This document shows, piece by piece, positions 11,701-26,400 of a stretch of DNA of 64,000 bases; positions within the stretch are counted from its first letter, which is position 1; each line of letters opens with the position of its first letter. The notes under the pieces were generated by a model that saw nothing but the letters and a program-made list of their open reading frames with translations, had not been told where the DNA came from and did not search any database. Location: positions 43,191,576 through 43,255,575 of the forward strand of contig NC_044995.1 of NCBI RefSeq assembly GCF_008728515.1, in the 5' to 3' direction. The DNA is from Papio anubis (Eukaryota > Chordata > Mammalia > Primates > Cercopithecidae). Made by a program: the position numbers and the translations under genes.

Positions 11701-14700
11701 CCCTGCAGTGGCATCCTCATGGAGCTCTGCTGCTCTCCTTCCATCCTGCCACCTCTCTGCAAGAAGGCAGCACCCTACTCCAGACGAGCATGCCACAGGC
11801 TGGCATCAGCATGTTGGCAAGGGCCTCACAACTCATCTTGCTGGCTGTCAACAGGGCCCCAGAGCTCAGGGAGCACTGTGAACTCCAATTTACACCCACA
11901 AAGGGTAGCATTTTTACTGTCAAATACTGCCTCACAACAGTCAGTTTTTGACATTTAACAATCTCTCTTTTTTTTTTTTTTTGAGACGGAGTCTTGCTCT
12001 GTCGCCCAGGCTGGAGTGCTGTGGCCGGATCTCAGGTCACTGCAAGCTCCGCCACCCGGGTTCATGCCATTCTCCTGCCTCAGCCTCCGGAGTAGCTGGG
12101 AGTACAGGCGCCCGCCACCTCGCCTGGCTAGTTTTTTGTATTTTTTACTAGAGACGGGGTCTCACCGTGTTAGCCAGGATGGTCTCGATCTCCTGACCTT
12201 GTGATCCGCCCATCTCGGCCTCCCAAAGTGCTGGGATTATAGGCTTGAGCCACCGCGCCCGGCCCTCTTTTTTTTTTTTTTTCCCAACGTTAATCTCAAA
12301 GTGCTGGGATTACAGGCGTGAGCCACCGTGCTTGGCCGACATTTAACGATCTTTTGATTTACATTTTTATAGCCACTCTATCAAGATTTGACTCATGCTG
12401 AGTGTGGGCCCTGGGAACCTGCATGACCAGCAGTCTGATGGGAGCACCCATGACCATAATGGCTACACTCTAGTCATGAACTAACATTTCATTAAACCCA
12501 AACGTCTGCTTCAATTCTTCCTCCAGTGTGATGAACAGTTTCCTTGCAGTGCCCAAGGGCTCTAGAGCTCATCCCACCCAAACCGAAGAACGCCAATCAA
12601 GTGGGAGGGAGTCTCTGTTCTCAGCTGTAGAGGGCACGGGGAGCACTCTGAGTGCCATATCTCAGAACATCTAAGAACAGTCTAGGAACACACACTCCAT
12701 TTGTGGTTCTCCAGAGAATCGGCACTTGGAATCCTTTGCCACTGCCTACCCCAGGCTCTGAATCCTGATTGCGAGATTACATCTGCCAGTTCACCACCAA
12801 CTGTGTCACACAGCTCAGCACAGCTCCCAGGCCAACCCATCCTGGTTTCCATCTACTTCTAAACTGCACCACTCTGCTCCTCACAGCAACGACTCAAAAT
12901 TCCCTTTTAATGACTAATCTGTTCTTTTTTTTAAAAAAAAAAAAGAGAGAAATGCAGTTTCGCCATGTTGCCTAGGCTGATCTTGAACTCCTGAGCTCAA
13001 GCAATCCTCTTATCCCGACCTCCCAAAGTGTTGGGATTATAGGCGTAAGCCAGCACACCCAGACTAATCTGCTCTGAGTAACATTTTACCAAGCCAGATT
13101 TATGAAACTTTTTTTAAAAATTAAAATTCCGGCTGGCCGCGGTGGTTCACGCCTGTAATCCCAACACTTTGGGAGGCCAAGGCGGGCGGATCACGAGGTC
13201 AGGAGATCAAGACCATCCTGGCTAACACAGTGAAACCCCGTCTCTACTAAAAATACGAAAAATTAGCCGGGCGAGGTGGCGGGGGCCTGTAGTCCCAGCT
13301 ACTCGGGAGGCTGAAGCAGGAGAATGGCGTGAACCCGGGAGGCAGAGCTTGCATTGAGCCGAGATAATGCCACTGCACTCCAGCCTGGGAGACAAGAGCG
13401 AGACTCCGTCTCAAAAAAAAAAAAAAAAAACAAACAACAAAAAAACACCAAATAAAATTAAATAAATAAATAAAATCCCAAGCACACACAAGTTACAGGC
13501 AAGCTTGAATGTACGCTGGAAACAGAGACCTTTGTTGCTTTATTACTAACTAATGGTGACGACTTTCCTACATCCTTTTACTAGCTTCTAGAACAAGGCA
13601 CCCATGAAGAGGGCAACACACATCATGCCCCACTGCTCCCTGTGCACTGGAAGAAGGGCCTGATCACCGGGGACAGCCGCCTTTCAAGCCTGACAGTGAT
13701 GTCTGTCCTTGTACCATTTTCACATTCTCTGTTATGACAGACCCGCAAAGGAAGGTTTATACCCAAATTCCTAATGACTTCCCATTCCAAGAAAGTTTCT
13801 GTGTAAAAAAGCAGCAGCTTTCCTGTGGTGAAGGGGAAGGTCAAAGGGTCACCAACACATAGAGGATTTCAAAAAGGAAGATTTCCAATTTATCATGCAC
13901 ACTCTGTAGCCCTGCTGGTGCCGTGGGCTAAGTACTGTGCTGGAGGCACTTCTAGAAGGCAGGATTCCCACATGATGAAGTGCCAGGCTCTGGAGCCAGA
14001 CAGCCTGGGTTCACATGCAGGCACCACCGTTTACCAGTCACGTGACTTAGGCATGTCACTCTCTGTGCCTCAGTTTTGGATGAAACGGGGATACCAGTAT
14101 GTACATATCATGTGGTTCTCACAAGGAATAAATGCAATACTACATTGTTATTATATTATCATTATATTTCTGTCAAAAAGTTGGGGGTGGGGGCCGAGCA
14201 TGGTGGTTCACGCCTGTAATCCCACCACTTTGGGAGGCTGAGGTGGGCAGATCACCTGAAGTCAGGAGTTCGAGGCCAGCCTGGCCAACATGGTGAAACT
14301 CCGTTTCTACTAAACATATAAAAATTAGCCAGGCGTGGTGGCGTACACCTGTAACCCCAGCTACTCAGGAGGCTGGGGCAGGAGAATCACTTGAACCTGG
14401 GAGGTGGAGCTTGCAGTGTGAGCCAAGACCGCACCATTGCACTCTAGTCTGGGTAAAAGAGTGAGACCCTGTCTCGTTAAAAAAAAAAGAAGGCCGGGCG
14501 CGGTGGCTCACGCCTGTAATCCCTGCACTTTGGGAGGCTGAGGCGGGCGGATCACGAGGTCAGGAGATCGAGACCATCCCTGGCTAACACGGTGAAACCC
14601 CGTCTCTACTAAAATACAAAAAATTAGCCGGGCACGGTGGCAGGTGCCTGTAGTCCCAGCTACTCCGGAGGCTGAGGCAGGAGAATGGTGCGAACCCAGG

Positions 14701-17444
14701 AGGCGGAGCTTGCAGTGAGCCGAGATGGTGCCACTGCACTCCAGCCTGGGTGACAGAGAGAGACTCCGCCTCAAAAAAAAAAAGAAAGAAAACTTGGTGG
14801 CGGATTTGAATTACACTAAACCAGAATTTGCATAATGCAAATACTAAATTAAAAGAGCCTGTGGACAACGCTCTTTTTTTATTAACACCTCTATGGACAA
14901 CTTGCAGCTGGGGCAGATGACCAAGAACTACCCCTTCCAGCACTCCTAGAGACAGACAAACTTGATCACAAACTTTAAAGAATCCCTCATACTCAAGAGA
15001 CCATAACCACAAACATGTACATGCTTTTAACACTGTAATCAAAAATTACTGCAGAGCTTGGGAACACAGGACAGCTCAAAGACTAGCGACCAAGTGAAGT
15101 AAGTCGACTATTATGTCTAGTTCTTGAAATATTTAAGGCAAAGGCCGGGCGCGGTGGCTCAAGCCTGTAATCCCAGCACTTTGGGAGGCCGAGACGGGCG
15201 GATCACGAGGCCAGGAGATCGAGACCGTCCTGGCTAACACGATGAAACCCCGTCTCTACTAAAAAAATACAAAAAACTAGCCGGGCGAGGTGGCGGGCGC
15301 CTGTAGTCCCAGCTACTCGGGAGGCTGAGGCAGGAGAATGGCGTGAACCCGGGGGGCGGAGCTTGCAGTGAGCTGAGATCCGGCCACTGCACTCCAGCCT
15401 GGGCGACAGAGCGAGACTCCGTCTCAAAAAAAAAAAAAAAAAAATTTAAGGCAATTCAAAAGACATTTGATTCGGTTGAAAAGCAGAAGTGAGAAATCAC
15501 TTATTCAGTGGGTCTGTAGCCTAAGGTCACCTGAGAGGCAACAGCCGACAAAGGGTGGGTGAAAGCAGGAAGAAAACACGATGCTTACCATTTATCCTGC
15601 CCATGTTCATCCCAGATCCAAATCGACCCATGTTTTCCATACCACCACCAAAGGGCCCCTCCATTCCTGCAAGAGATGTTCACATTTCAGCATCATCCAA
15701 CAAGACTGCTTAGACTGAGCAGGGAAAGAAAAATTATATCACGTTTCAACTGGGGTATCTTCTGCCAAGAACTTATCTATCAAGTTTAAGGGCTTCTGAA
15801 AAACAAAAAAATGCTAGCACCCTTGTTTAAAAATCACCACCTTCAAAAAGCTGGTCTGATCCAACCCCCTCAATGAACAGACAAGCAAAAAGAGGCACAG
15901 AGATGGAGTGGTCTGCCCAAGGTCACAGAGCTAGTTAGTGAGACAGCCAGAACCAAAAGCCAAGACACCCGCTGGAAGGATGGACAGGCAGGAGGAAGTC
16001 ATTTCTAGACTCAAACTGAAACCAAAGAGAATTTCATGCAGGGTTTAAACAAGAAAGAAAAGAGGAAAGAGAGAAAACCATGCCTAAAAGTGATTATGCT
16101 TGTACTTCATTTTAAATTTCTTACCTCCCATCTTATTTATTCCAAATCCTATGCCTTCCATTCCCATTCCTTAAAAAGAAAAAGTCAATGCAAACTAAAA
16201 TTATGTCAAAGCAGTAAATAACATTTGAACTTAAAAAGCATAATTCCAAACCAGCAAAAGAACTCAAAAGAAAATCCCTGATGACAAGTATATTTTATAT
16301 ATTTCAATTAGCAAGAAAAAAAGCCCCTACCATTTCAACTGTCAAATATCATATAGCTGGGCCGGGCGCGGAGGCTCAAGCCTATAATCCCAGCACTTTG
16401 GGAGGCCAAGATGGGCGGATCACGAGGTCAGGAGATCGAGACCATCCTGGCTAACACGGTGAACCCCGTCTCTACTAAAAAAAAAAAATACAAAAAACTA
16501 GCCAGGCGAGGTGGCGGGCACCTGTAGTCCCAGCTACTCGGGAGGCTGAGGCAGGAGAATGGCGTAAACCCGGGAGGCGGAGCTTGCAGTGAGCTGAGAT
16601 CCAGCCACTGCACTCCAGCCTGGGCGACAGAGCGAGACTCCCACTCAAAAAAATATATATATATAGCTAAAAAAAAAAAATTTTTTTTTTTTTTAGACAC
16701 AGTATTGCCACCCAGGCTGGAATGCAATGGCACAATCTTGGCTCACTGCAACCTCCACCTCCCAGGTTCAAGCAATTCTTCTGCCTCACCCTCCCGACTA
16801 GCTGAGATTACAGGCGCCTGCCACCATGCCTAGCTAATTTTTTTCTATGGGATCTACACAGTTTAATGACCCAGTCGGGCAGGGTTGTGTTTTTTTTTTT
16901 TGAGACAGGGTCTCCTTCTGTCACTGAGGCTGGAATGTAGTGGCATGGTCACAGCTCCCTGCAGCCTCATGTGATCCTCTTGCCTAAGCCTCCCAAGTAG
17001 CTGGAACTACAGGTGTATGCCACCACATCTGGCTAATTTTTTTTTTTTTTTTTTTGAGACGGAGTCTTGCTCTGTCGCCCAGGCTGGAGTGCTGTGGCTG
17101 GATCTCAGCTCACTGCAAGCTCCGCCTCCCGGGTTCCCGCCATTCTCCTGCCTCAGCCTCCCGTGTAGCTGCGACTACAGGCGCCCGCCACCTAGCCCGG
17201 CTAGTTTTTTGTATTTTTTAGTAGAGACGGGGTTTCACCGGGTTAGCCAGGATGGTCTCGATCTCCTGACCTTGTGATCCGCCCGTCTCGGCCTCCCAAA
17301 GTGCTGGGATTACAGGCTTGAGCCACCGCGCCCGGCCGCTAATTTTTTTTATATTTTGTAGAGGTGGGGTCTCACTATGTTGCCTAGACTAGTCTCAAAC
17401 TCTTGGCCTCCAAATTGCTGGGATTACAGGCGTGAGCCACCACA

Positions 17445-17483
<39 letters not shown>

Positions 17484-20400
17484 CCTCAAGCTAGGCAGTA
17501 TTAAACATGAAATGGAAACAATTGTAAGACACATTCTACAGAACATAAACTTTTTAGAAAATTTTAGGGAACAGAAATAGATTTTTAAAAAGTCCCTGTT
17601 AAAGGTAAAATCTTCAAAATAAAAACCAGTTCCTAAAAACACCAAGACTTCCTCTCCAACCCCCAGTCTTTCTGTTTAGATGTCAGACATGGGGTGTGTG
17701 TGTTTTGGGTCAGGGGGAAACGTTAGAGCCATTTGAAGTCGTGGCCCAGAACTTAAGTCAGCCCCAGGGTGACCCTGGAAGAGTCTAGCGATATGCAACA
17801 CTGACAATGGTGGGATAGAGGGGCTTCCATATTCCAATTTCAAAGGATTCTAACGAAGACCAAAGTCTGAAGTCATTAAAATGAAATATTCCTTAACAGA
17901 ATCAAAATACATCATTATACAGAAATGAAAATGCTAAACAGCAAAGCCTGAGTTTATTCTACACATTGAAGCTTTCATGCAGTTGCTTTTTTTTTTTTTT
18001 TTTTTTTCCGAGACAGAGTCTCGCTCTGTTGCCAGGCTGAACTGCAGTCATGTCATCTCAGCTCACTGCAATCTCCACCTCCCGGGTTCAAGTGATTCTC
18101 CTGCCTCAGCCTCCCGAGTAGCTGGGATTACAGGTGCAAGCCACCACGCCCGGCTAATTTTTGTATTTTTAGTAGAGATGGAGTTTTGCCATGTGGGCCA
18201 AGCTGGTCTCAAATTCCTGACCTCGGGTGATCTGCCCACCTCGGCCTCCCAAAGTGCTGGGATCCCTGTCTTCTTAAAGACAACACTGTCCACCATGTTT
18301 CCTGTGACGGCCACATTGTCACAGAGTGAGGCCCTCTCCACCGTTTTTTTTTGAGACGGAGTCTCGCTCTGTCACCCAGGCTGGAGTGCAGTGGCGCGAT
18401 TTTGGCTCACTGCAGCCTCCGCCTCCTGGGTTCAAGCAATTCTCCTGCCTCAGCCTCTCAAGTAGCTGGGATTACAGGCGTATGCCATCATACCCAGCTA
18501 ATTTTTGCATTTGTAGTAGATGGGGTTTCACCATGTTGGCCAGGATGGTCTCAAATCCTGACCTTGTGATCTGCCTACCTCGGCCTCCCAAAGTGCTGGG
18601 ATTACAGGCATGAGCCAGCGTGCCTGGCCTCTCCACCTTTTTTGCATCTATCAATGCCCCTAGCTCTCTAGCAGCAGCTGTGCAAACACCAGGAGGGCCC
18701 ACGGGGGTCTTGGTAAGACACTTTTCAGGGTACTGCAGCAGTGCTATGGTCTTGTGGTCAGGAGACCTGCAGCCTGTCACTAACTGACAGTGTGACCTTG
18801 AGCAAGAGCAACTCTCTGGCTTGCCTCCTCTTATCAAATGGCACAACTATTTCAGCTTAGAAGGTTGTCGTGAGGTTACAATGAAAAAGTATAATGACTT
18901 TAAACAAGGATTCAACTTGATAAAAATACAAAATACTGCCTTTATTAAAAATGAGGCAGAGATGAATAAGGAGGGAATTTTGTCCCAGTTAACTATTTAT
19001 TCCATTTAAACTACTCAAAGTCCAGTTGCCCCAGTAATTAGTAATTTTCACTTCCCCAAAACCCCAAGCAAGGTGCACTGTCATTCTCACCTGCGGGACC
19101 TATGTTTCCCATTCCGATGCCTTTATTCAGGTGATTGGCATCAATGGGTTGCCCTCCTGGTCCTAACCCCATGCCAATACCACCAAGGCCATCTGGAAGG
19201 AAAAGAGAAAGAAGTTTAGTTTTCCCCTATTTAGCAAACCTTGACCCTCAAAGGAAAAGAGTCTTTGTTTAGTGAGTTGCAGCTATCCACTCCAGCCTAC
19301 CCACCCCCACCCACCAGTGACCCCAGGGCCCAATGCAAAATTCAACATCACCACATTTGGAAACAGAACCTTGTTCTGGCGTTTGGGATATGTGTGTATA
19401 CAACAAAGGCGGCTGAAAACCAACACAGGGGAAAGTTAACAACCCCCACACTAACATTCTTGACAGCCTATTTGTTTCACTAACCCATGGACTGAGAACT
19501 GATCAAAAAAGGTGACTCAAGACATCAGATGGCAAGCAGCACAAATGTGCCCAATCCCTAGTAGCCCAAAGGACGTTTCTCATGAAAAAACACGTTACAA
19601 ACCAGCCAATCAACATCCTGGATGTATGCTACTCTCTAAATCTGGGTGGTTTTAGTAACAATGAACCTAATGTATGTATTCAAAGAACCTATCTTCCTTC
19701 CCCCAAAGCTTCCTAACCCACAACTGGATACCCAGCCCACACTCAACTCCATGCTCTACCAACACAAACAGGGACACAGAAATACAGGCTGGTCTCTGGA
19801 AACAGCCAAAAGAGCTGACACTTGCAATATTTGGGGTAACCACCATCTGAGGCTTAAACTACAACCAGGTAAGGTTTCAAAAATTATAACAAGGCCAGGC
19901 GCGATGGCTCACGCCTGAAATCCCAGCACCTTGGGAGGCCAAGGCAGGTGGATCACCTGAGGTGAGGAGTTCGAGACCATCCTGGCCAACATGGCGAAAC
20001 CCCATCTCTACTAAAAATACAAAAATTAGCCTGGCATGGTGGCGCACACCCATAATCGCAGCTACTCGGGAGGCTGACAGGAGAATCACTAGAACCCAGG
20101 AAATGGAGGTTGCAGCGAGCCAAGACCACGCCACTGCACTCCAGCCTGGGTGACAGAGTGAAACTCCATCAAAAAGAAAGAAAGAAAAAGAAAAAGAAGG
20201 AAGGAAGGAAAGGAAGGAAAGAAAGGAAAGAAAGAAAACAAAATTCATTTAAAAAGTAAATAAAACCTGCCACTACTTCCCAGGCGTTTAACCTGATTAA
20301 CATTCCATCTTTAATTGCATAGCAACAGCAGCAAGAGATCACCAAGGTTACTTACTCCCCAAAACACTGAAGGCTTGCTTTGAAATCAAGCCTCTGAAAT

Positions 20401-23400
20401 GGCTGGGAGACCAAGAGCCATGGCTCCCTGGAGCAGTGTGCTCCACCTCCTGATCCAAAACAAGAGTCAACAAGAGCCACTACCACGGTCCAGGGTGACC
20501 GCTGCTCAGATGAGCACACAGACAATTTATTTGGGAAATGAGTATGTTATGTCCAGGAAATGTAATCCTTCTCTAACTAATGTTGACTTTCAACAGATGA
20601 GCCTTCTCATGAAGCCACAGATCTCCCTTCAAGATAAATCTGTCATGCTGCCTTAATGCTACGCTGCAAAGGTGCTCTGGCCTGGGCTCCCATCCAACTC
20701 AGTGAGTGAGTAGGGCCCTCCAGCTTGAGCTGCTGCTCCAGACCAGGCCCCCTCAACCCACCTGGTGGAGGTCCCCGCAGCACAGCACACACAGGCCTCT
20801 CACCCTCACCCATCTTCCTTCTCCAGGAGGGCTTTACCTGTGCCAGTGACTCCCTGAAATGTCCCACTGCTGTCTGCACTCAGGTTCTGGCTTCCCGTCT
20901 CCGGCTTACATAGGACTCTGCACTAATATTTGCCACTTCTACCTATGTGGTGGCCCATCAACTAGCCTTCCCTGTCACAAGACAGATTTTCACCTGGGTC
21001 TCACAAATAGCCGATCCCTTTCCCCTCTGCATAGAAATTATTTGTTCAAGACACTTCACATACCATAAAACTCACTCAAAGTATTCAGTGGTTTTTAGTA
21101 TATTGAGATAGGCAACTATCACTACCATTTAATTCCAGAATATTTTCATCACCCAAAAAAGAAATCCAACCTTATTAGCAGTCCCGTCCCCACTTACTCC
21201 TTCCTGGCCACAGGTAACCACTAATCTACTTTCTGCCTTTATGCATTTATCTATGTGGAGCATTTCCTGTAGATGAAATCAAGGTTCATCCACACCGCAG
21301 CATGTGTCTGTCATCCTGCTGCAAACAACTGTGTACGAATTTCTGTGTAGATGTCTAGTGTGCACTGCTAGTGCACATGGGACTAACCAATATCTTCTGA
21401 ATTAGAGTGCAGCCTGGTTTTCATTCCCTTCACAGGTTCTGATTCTTCCCTCCCCAGGACACTTTCAAAATGCCTAACCACATCCTCTACATTGTGGTAT
21501 TACAATCCTAGGATTAACACGAGGTAATCCTAACAATATCCTCAAATTGTGAATCTCTGCTCATTTCTCGCCCTGAAAAATCTATAGAAAAGAATTGGCC
21601 AAGAGAACTGAGGGCTAACCTGGCACAGGTTCAAGTGAAACTTTATGATAATTTTCTGTTTCTTAGTATAACTCAAAATCAAACTCTCAGCCCTAATCAC
21701 TGAAACACTTACGGGGAAGTTGTTGTGGACGCTCAGGAGGGAAGAAATCTCCTTTTGGTAAGGCCCTCTCATCCTGAAAGAGAAAGAAAACGAATAAATC
21801 TCAGTATCCAGTGCAGCAGTGTTTGCCACAGCCAAAGACTGAAATGGCCCCCCATCAAGAGAGGACTGGCTAAACACATTATCCACGTCATGGAGTAATA
21901 TGCAAGGGAGGAAAGGTATGTGGAGCGTGCTTCCTATTTTATGTCAAGGTGAAGGATCAAAAGACATATGGATATTATCGTGGGGGATAATGGGGACCTG
22001 GGCAAGAAGTCCAAGTAGGACTCACACTATCTTCACGCTATCTTTTCATGCTTTTTGACTTTTGAGTCACATGAATCTATCATCTATTCAAAAAACTTAA
22101 CTACTCTATTTACAGTAATGACAAAATTGTTTTATAGTTTCTTTTATCTTTTTCCTGAATTTGAGCCCCGACTAGATTGCCCCCAGCATGTTCCAGTCAT
22201 GCCTGTAGTAATTATTATCTTTGGCACAGCCACGGTAGAGCAAATGTTTATTAAGACTGAAATGCTCCAACAGACCTTTAAGAGCTGTCTGAATCAATGA
22301 CTTAATTATGTTCACAAAAGATTTGATGCTAACCAAACATTATACTGTAATACTCTGAAAAACTGGAACCCCACATACATAACTATTCTTTGAAACAGAT
22401 CACTTGCTCAACCAGGATACCCAGGTGACTACCTGTATGTGCCATGAACAGTCAACTGTGCAAAAGGAAAAATATCTAATGCAGTCAAGAGTTGCCATGA
22501 GCAAAATGTTTTTTTTTTTTTTTTGAGACTGAATCTCACTCTGTTGCCCAGGCTGGAGTGCAGTAGCACGATCTTGGCTCACTGCAACCTCCTCCTCCCA
22601 GATTCAAGTGATTCTCCTGCCTCAGCCTCCCAAGTAGCTGGGACTACAGGTGCGTGCCACCACGCCCAGCTAATTTTTGTATTTTCAGTAGAGACGGAGT
22701 TCCACCATGTTAGTCAGGCTGGTCTCAAACTCCTGACCTCATGATCCGCCCGCCTCAGCCTCCCAAAGTGCTGGGATTACAGGCATGAACCACCATGCCC
22801 GACCAGCAAAATGTTATTTCTCTCACAAATTCACTCAACATACTGCACCTTATTTAACTTAGACTAATCCATAAATATTTTATAGTGGATATGTGTACAT
22901 TCTTATTAATTCCATGTTTTTGCTAGCCTTGAGTATATCACACAGAAAGATCCTACTGACTTACCATCTTGACGTGCATTGGTCTATCAAATAGCAGTTG
23001 GCCATTGAACATAGCTGGTATTACAATTAAGGCTATTTCTTGCAATTCTAAAAATGTGCACAAGAGAAATACAAAAAAAAAAAAGAGAGAGAAAGAAAGA
23101 AAGAAAAATACTCCAACTGCTACCAGTTCCTCTAAGTGATGAATTTATGAGCAATTTCAATTCTTCATTATACTTTGAACAATAAACATAAAAGGAACAA
23201 TAAATAAAGCCGGCGGGGAGGACAAGACAACTTCCGCTTATTCCTCAGGTGTGAAGCTTCATTTGTAACCTTATAATTTCACCAAACCATCCTCTTAAAC
23301 AGTGGCATCAAGGTTCTCTGAATGTGGCCAATGGGCCAGGCATCTACCACTATCTAAACTGAAGGACCATGCTTTCTGGATAAGACATGCCAAGACGGTC

Positions 23401-26400
23401 TCGTCTGAGTTGCATGAATGTGCTCCTGTGGGGTACTCTCCACGGGATTAAAACTCTAGGCTAAGCCTAGGGTCAAGGAGAAGTGTCCTCTTCCAAAATG
23501 ATGTCTACTCACTGGAGAGAGTGAGTAATCCTATAAGGATGTATTACACATGAAATAACAACCCAGTTTCTCTCTAGTGGTGCATTCTTTGGGCTTCCTC
23601 CTTCAAACCTAGACTCTTCTGAAAACAGTAGAAAGACCACTTAGAACATGGGCATATGCCCATGTTCTAACCATCCCCTCTATCCACACTGTATTGAATC
23701 AACTCCACCCCCAAAGAACCTTTTTTTTTTTTTTTTTGAGACTGAGTCTCACTCTATCACCCAGGCTGGTGGTGTGCAGTGGCGCGATCTCGGCTCACTG
23801 CAACCTCCACCTCCTGGGTTCAAGCGACTCTTGTGCCTCAGCCTCCTGAGTAGCTGGGATTACAGGCATCCACCACTGCACCCAGCTAATTTTTGTATTT
23901 TTAGTAGAGGTAGGGTTTCACCATGTTGGCCAGGCTGGTCTCGAACTCCTGACCTCAAGTGATCTGCCCGCCTCGGTCTCCCAAAGTGCTGGGATTACAG
24001 GTTTGAGCCACCATGCCCGGTCCGGCCCAGAGAACCTTTTAATTCCACCGTAATGCATTCTCCCTAGTCACATAAAAAACATTAATACACAGTCACCTCT
24101 TCCTCACACAAACCTACATTACTAACACAGCAATTTAGGTCAAATTGTTCACAAGCTGAATTCCTGCAGAAGGATACATATAGCTTGCACAGCTTCAATG
24201 GACTGTTCAAAAGTTACAGTGCCTATTCCACGACTTTTTCCATCTTTATCTTCAAGAATGTCTGCTCGGACCACCACACCAGCCATACTAAATACTTCCT
24301 TCAGTTTCTTCCAGCCAACTTTATAATCCAGCTAATCGAGAAAGAACGGGGTAAAAACCTCAATGTAAACGTCTTAAGAAACACATTTTTACTACGTGAA
24401 TGAGACATGCTTCGGTTGGAAAAAGTATTAGGAAATAATGTCACAAAAACTAATCAACTGCAATGGAAATTTTAAAATAGGATTATAAAGCCTGGCCTTC
24501 ACTGTAAGTAGACTGTATTTAAATATATGGTTTCTTTTCTCAGAAACTTAAGTCACCTCATACTTCAAATTAATACTCATTTTCTGAACATTTTTAAAAA
24601 ATTGTTTCCCTGATAAGCTTTACCATACCCCACCCCACCCAAGCTACTTTCTTCTAAAAGTATCTCCCCTTGCAATGGTGGAGATATCATTCACCCCAGA
24701 CACAATAAGAGGAAGGTGTCAGTGCACTTCTGCTCGTACACTCTTACTCTGCACCAAAACTGCACAAAATAAACCAACGGAGAATGCAGACTCGGTTACT
24801 GCTTGTGGAAACACCTGCAAAACTCAGGAATCACAGCCCCAGTGAGACCATGGTCAAGCTTGTGACTTAGGAATGCAGACAAAGTCTACCTATACGGCTG
24901 ATTTTTAAAGAAATCAAGAACACAACCCTTCTTTATATTTTTCTTCTCAAATGTCAGAATTACTTTTATAACATATTGACAAGGTCATTTCATAAAGTTA
25001 TTTTCTACTTTAGATGATGGTTCTGTTTACTTACATTTGCTACAAATACTGTGCTTCCAAGTCTTCCAGCCTGTAATGCATGGATAATCTCATTTGGGAT
25101 GTTGGGATTATTTAGGATACTGGGTGGGATAGTAATCATTCCTGGGCCACCTGGTCCCATACCCATCCCACCAGTCGTAGCCATCACCTTTTGCATTGCT
25201 CTCCTGGCATGTTCACCATCAGGATCCTAAAACAAGCACAAATGGTGTTACGTTTGACCCAGTGACAACGCAAACCATGCTTGCACAGTAAATGATATTC
25301 TCAAGACTTAGAAACTGAAAGGTTGTTTGGAAAGCATCTCTTAAATCTATTAACAAGAAAGTCAAATGAACTCAACTACCAGCTTAGAAGAGTCCAGCTA
25401 AAGGAACAGGAAAGGAAGAAAAAGCATGAAATATAGCACTAAAAACACAGCTCTCAACTGAACTAAGTAAAAAAGAAAAGCAGGGTAGGGAAGGAAACAT
25501 GATTAGCTGATATATGTAGAACTGCCAGACTGAAATTAGAGCTTCATGGGCGTGGTATAGCTGAATCTTACTAATTCATCAGTGGGGCTTTGTAATTTTT
25601 GCAAACCCCGTCAATGGCTTCCAGAAGTTTGAGAAACAGTTCTAGACCACACAAGCGCCCCCATCCTTCAAGTCCTTCAGGTGTTGGAGGCATGTGTGTG
25701 AGGGCTGCACAGTGAAACAACATCTGGGAAGGTCTGTGAAGCTCTGTACTGACTCTCTTCTTCAACTCTCTGTCCTGTCATTTACCACCATCAGCACTAA
25801 AAAAGACACCGTAACATGTGAGAGACCTTAGACCCTACGACGCTTCCCTCTCAATCTACTCATCTTCCTCCCCAAGAGAAGAGGTGAAAAGAAATCAAGA
25901 GGGATGTTTTTTTTGAGACGGAGCTTTGCTCTTGTTGCCCAGGCTGGAGTTCAATGGCGCAATCTCGGCTCACTGCAACCTCCGCCTCCTGGGTTCCAGC
26001 GATTCTCCTGCCTCAGCCTCCCAAGTAGATGGATTACAGGCACCCACCACCACGCCCAGCTAATTTTTTGTATTTTTAGTAGAGACGGTGTTTCACCATG
26101 TTGGTCAGACTGGTCTCGAACTCATGACCTCAGATGATCCACCCAGCTCGGTCTCCCAAAGTGCTGGGGATTACAGGCGTGAGCCACTGCGCCCGGCCAA
26201 GAGGAATTTAATCAACAAAAAACCTTCTTCCTCGAGGAATATATTTGATTCAGATGAGATGTGAAAGCAGGTTTGAGGAATAACAAACTCACTTTATTTT
26301 TTATTTTTTAGACAGGGTCTCACTCTGTCACCCAGGCTGGAGTGCAATGGTGTGATTTCAGCTCACTGCAACCTCCATATCCTGGGCTCAAACGATCCTC

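Noticed and set aside
11560..11958. 132-codon plus-strand frame in intron 12
   Set aside because: Three overlapping frames are open here, and there is no similarity or signal.
17424..17500. CA repeat as a CRISPR-like or satellite array
   Set aside because: It is a simple dinucleotide repeat; no spacers exist and the genome is mammalian.
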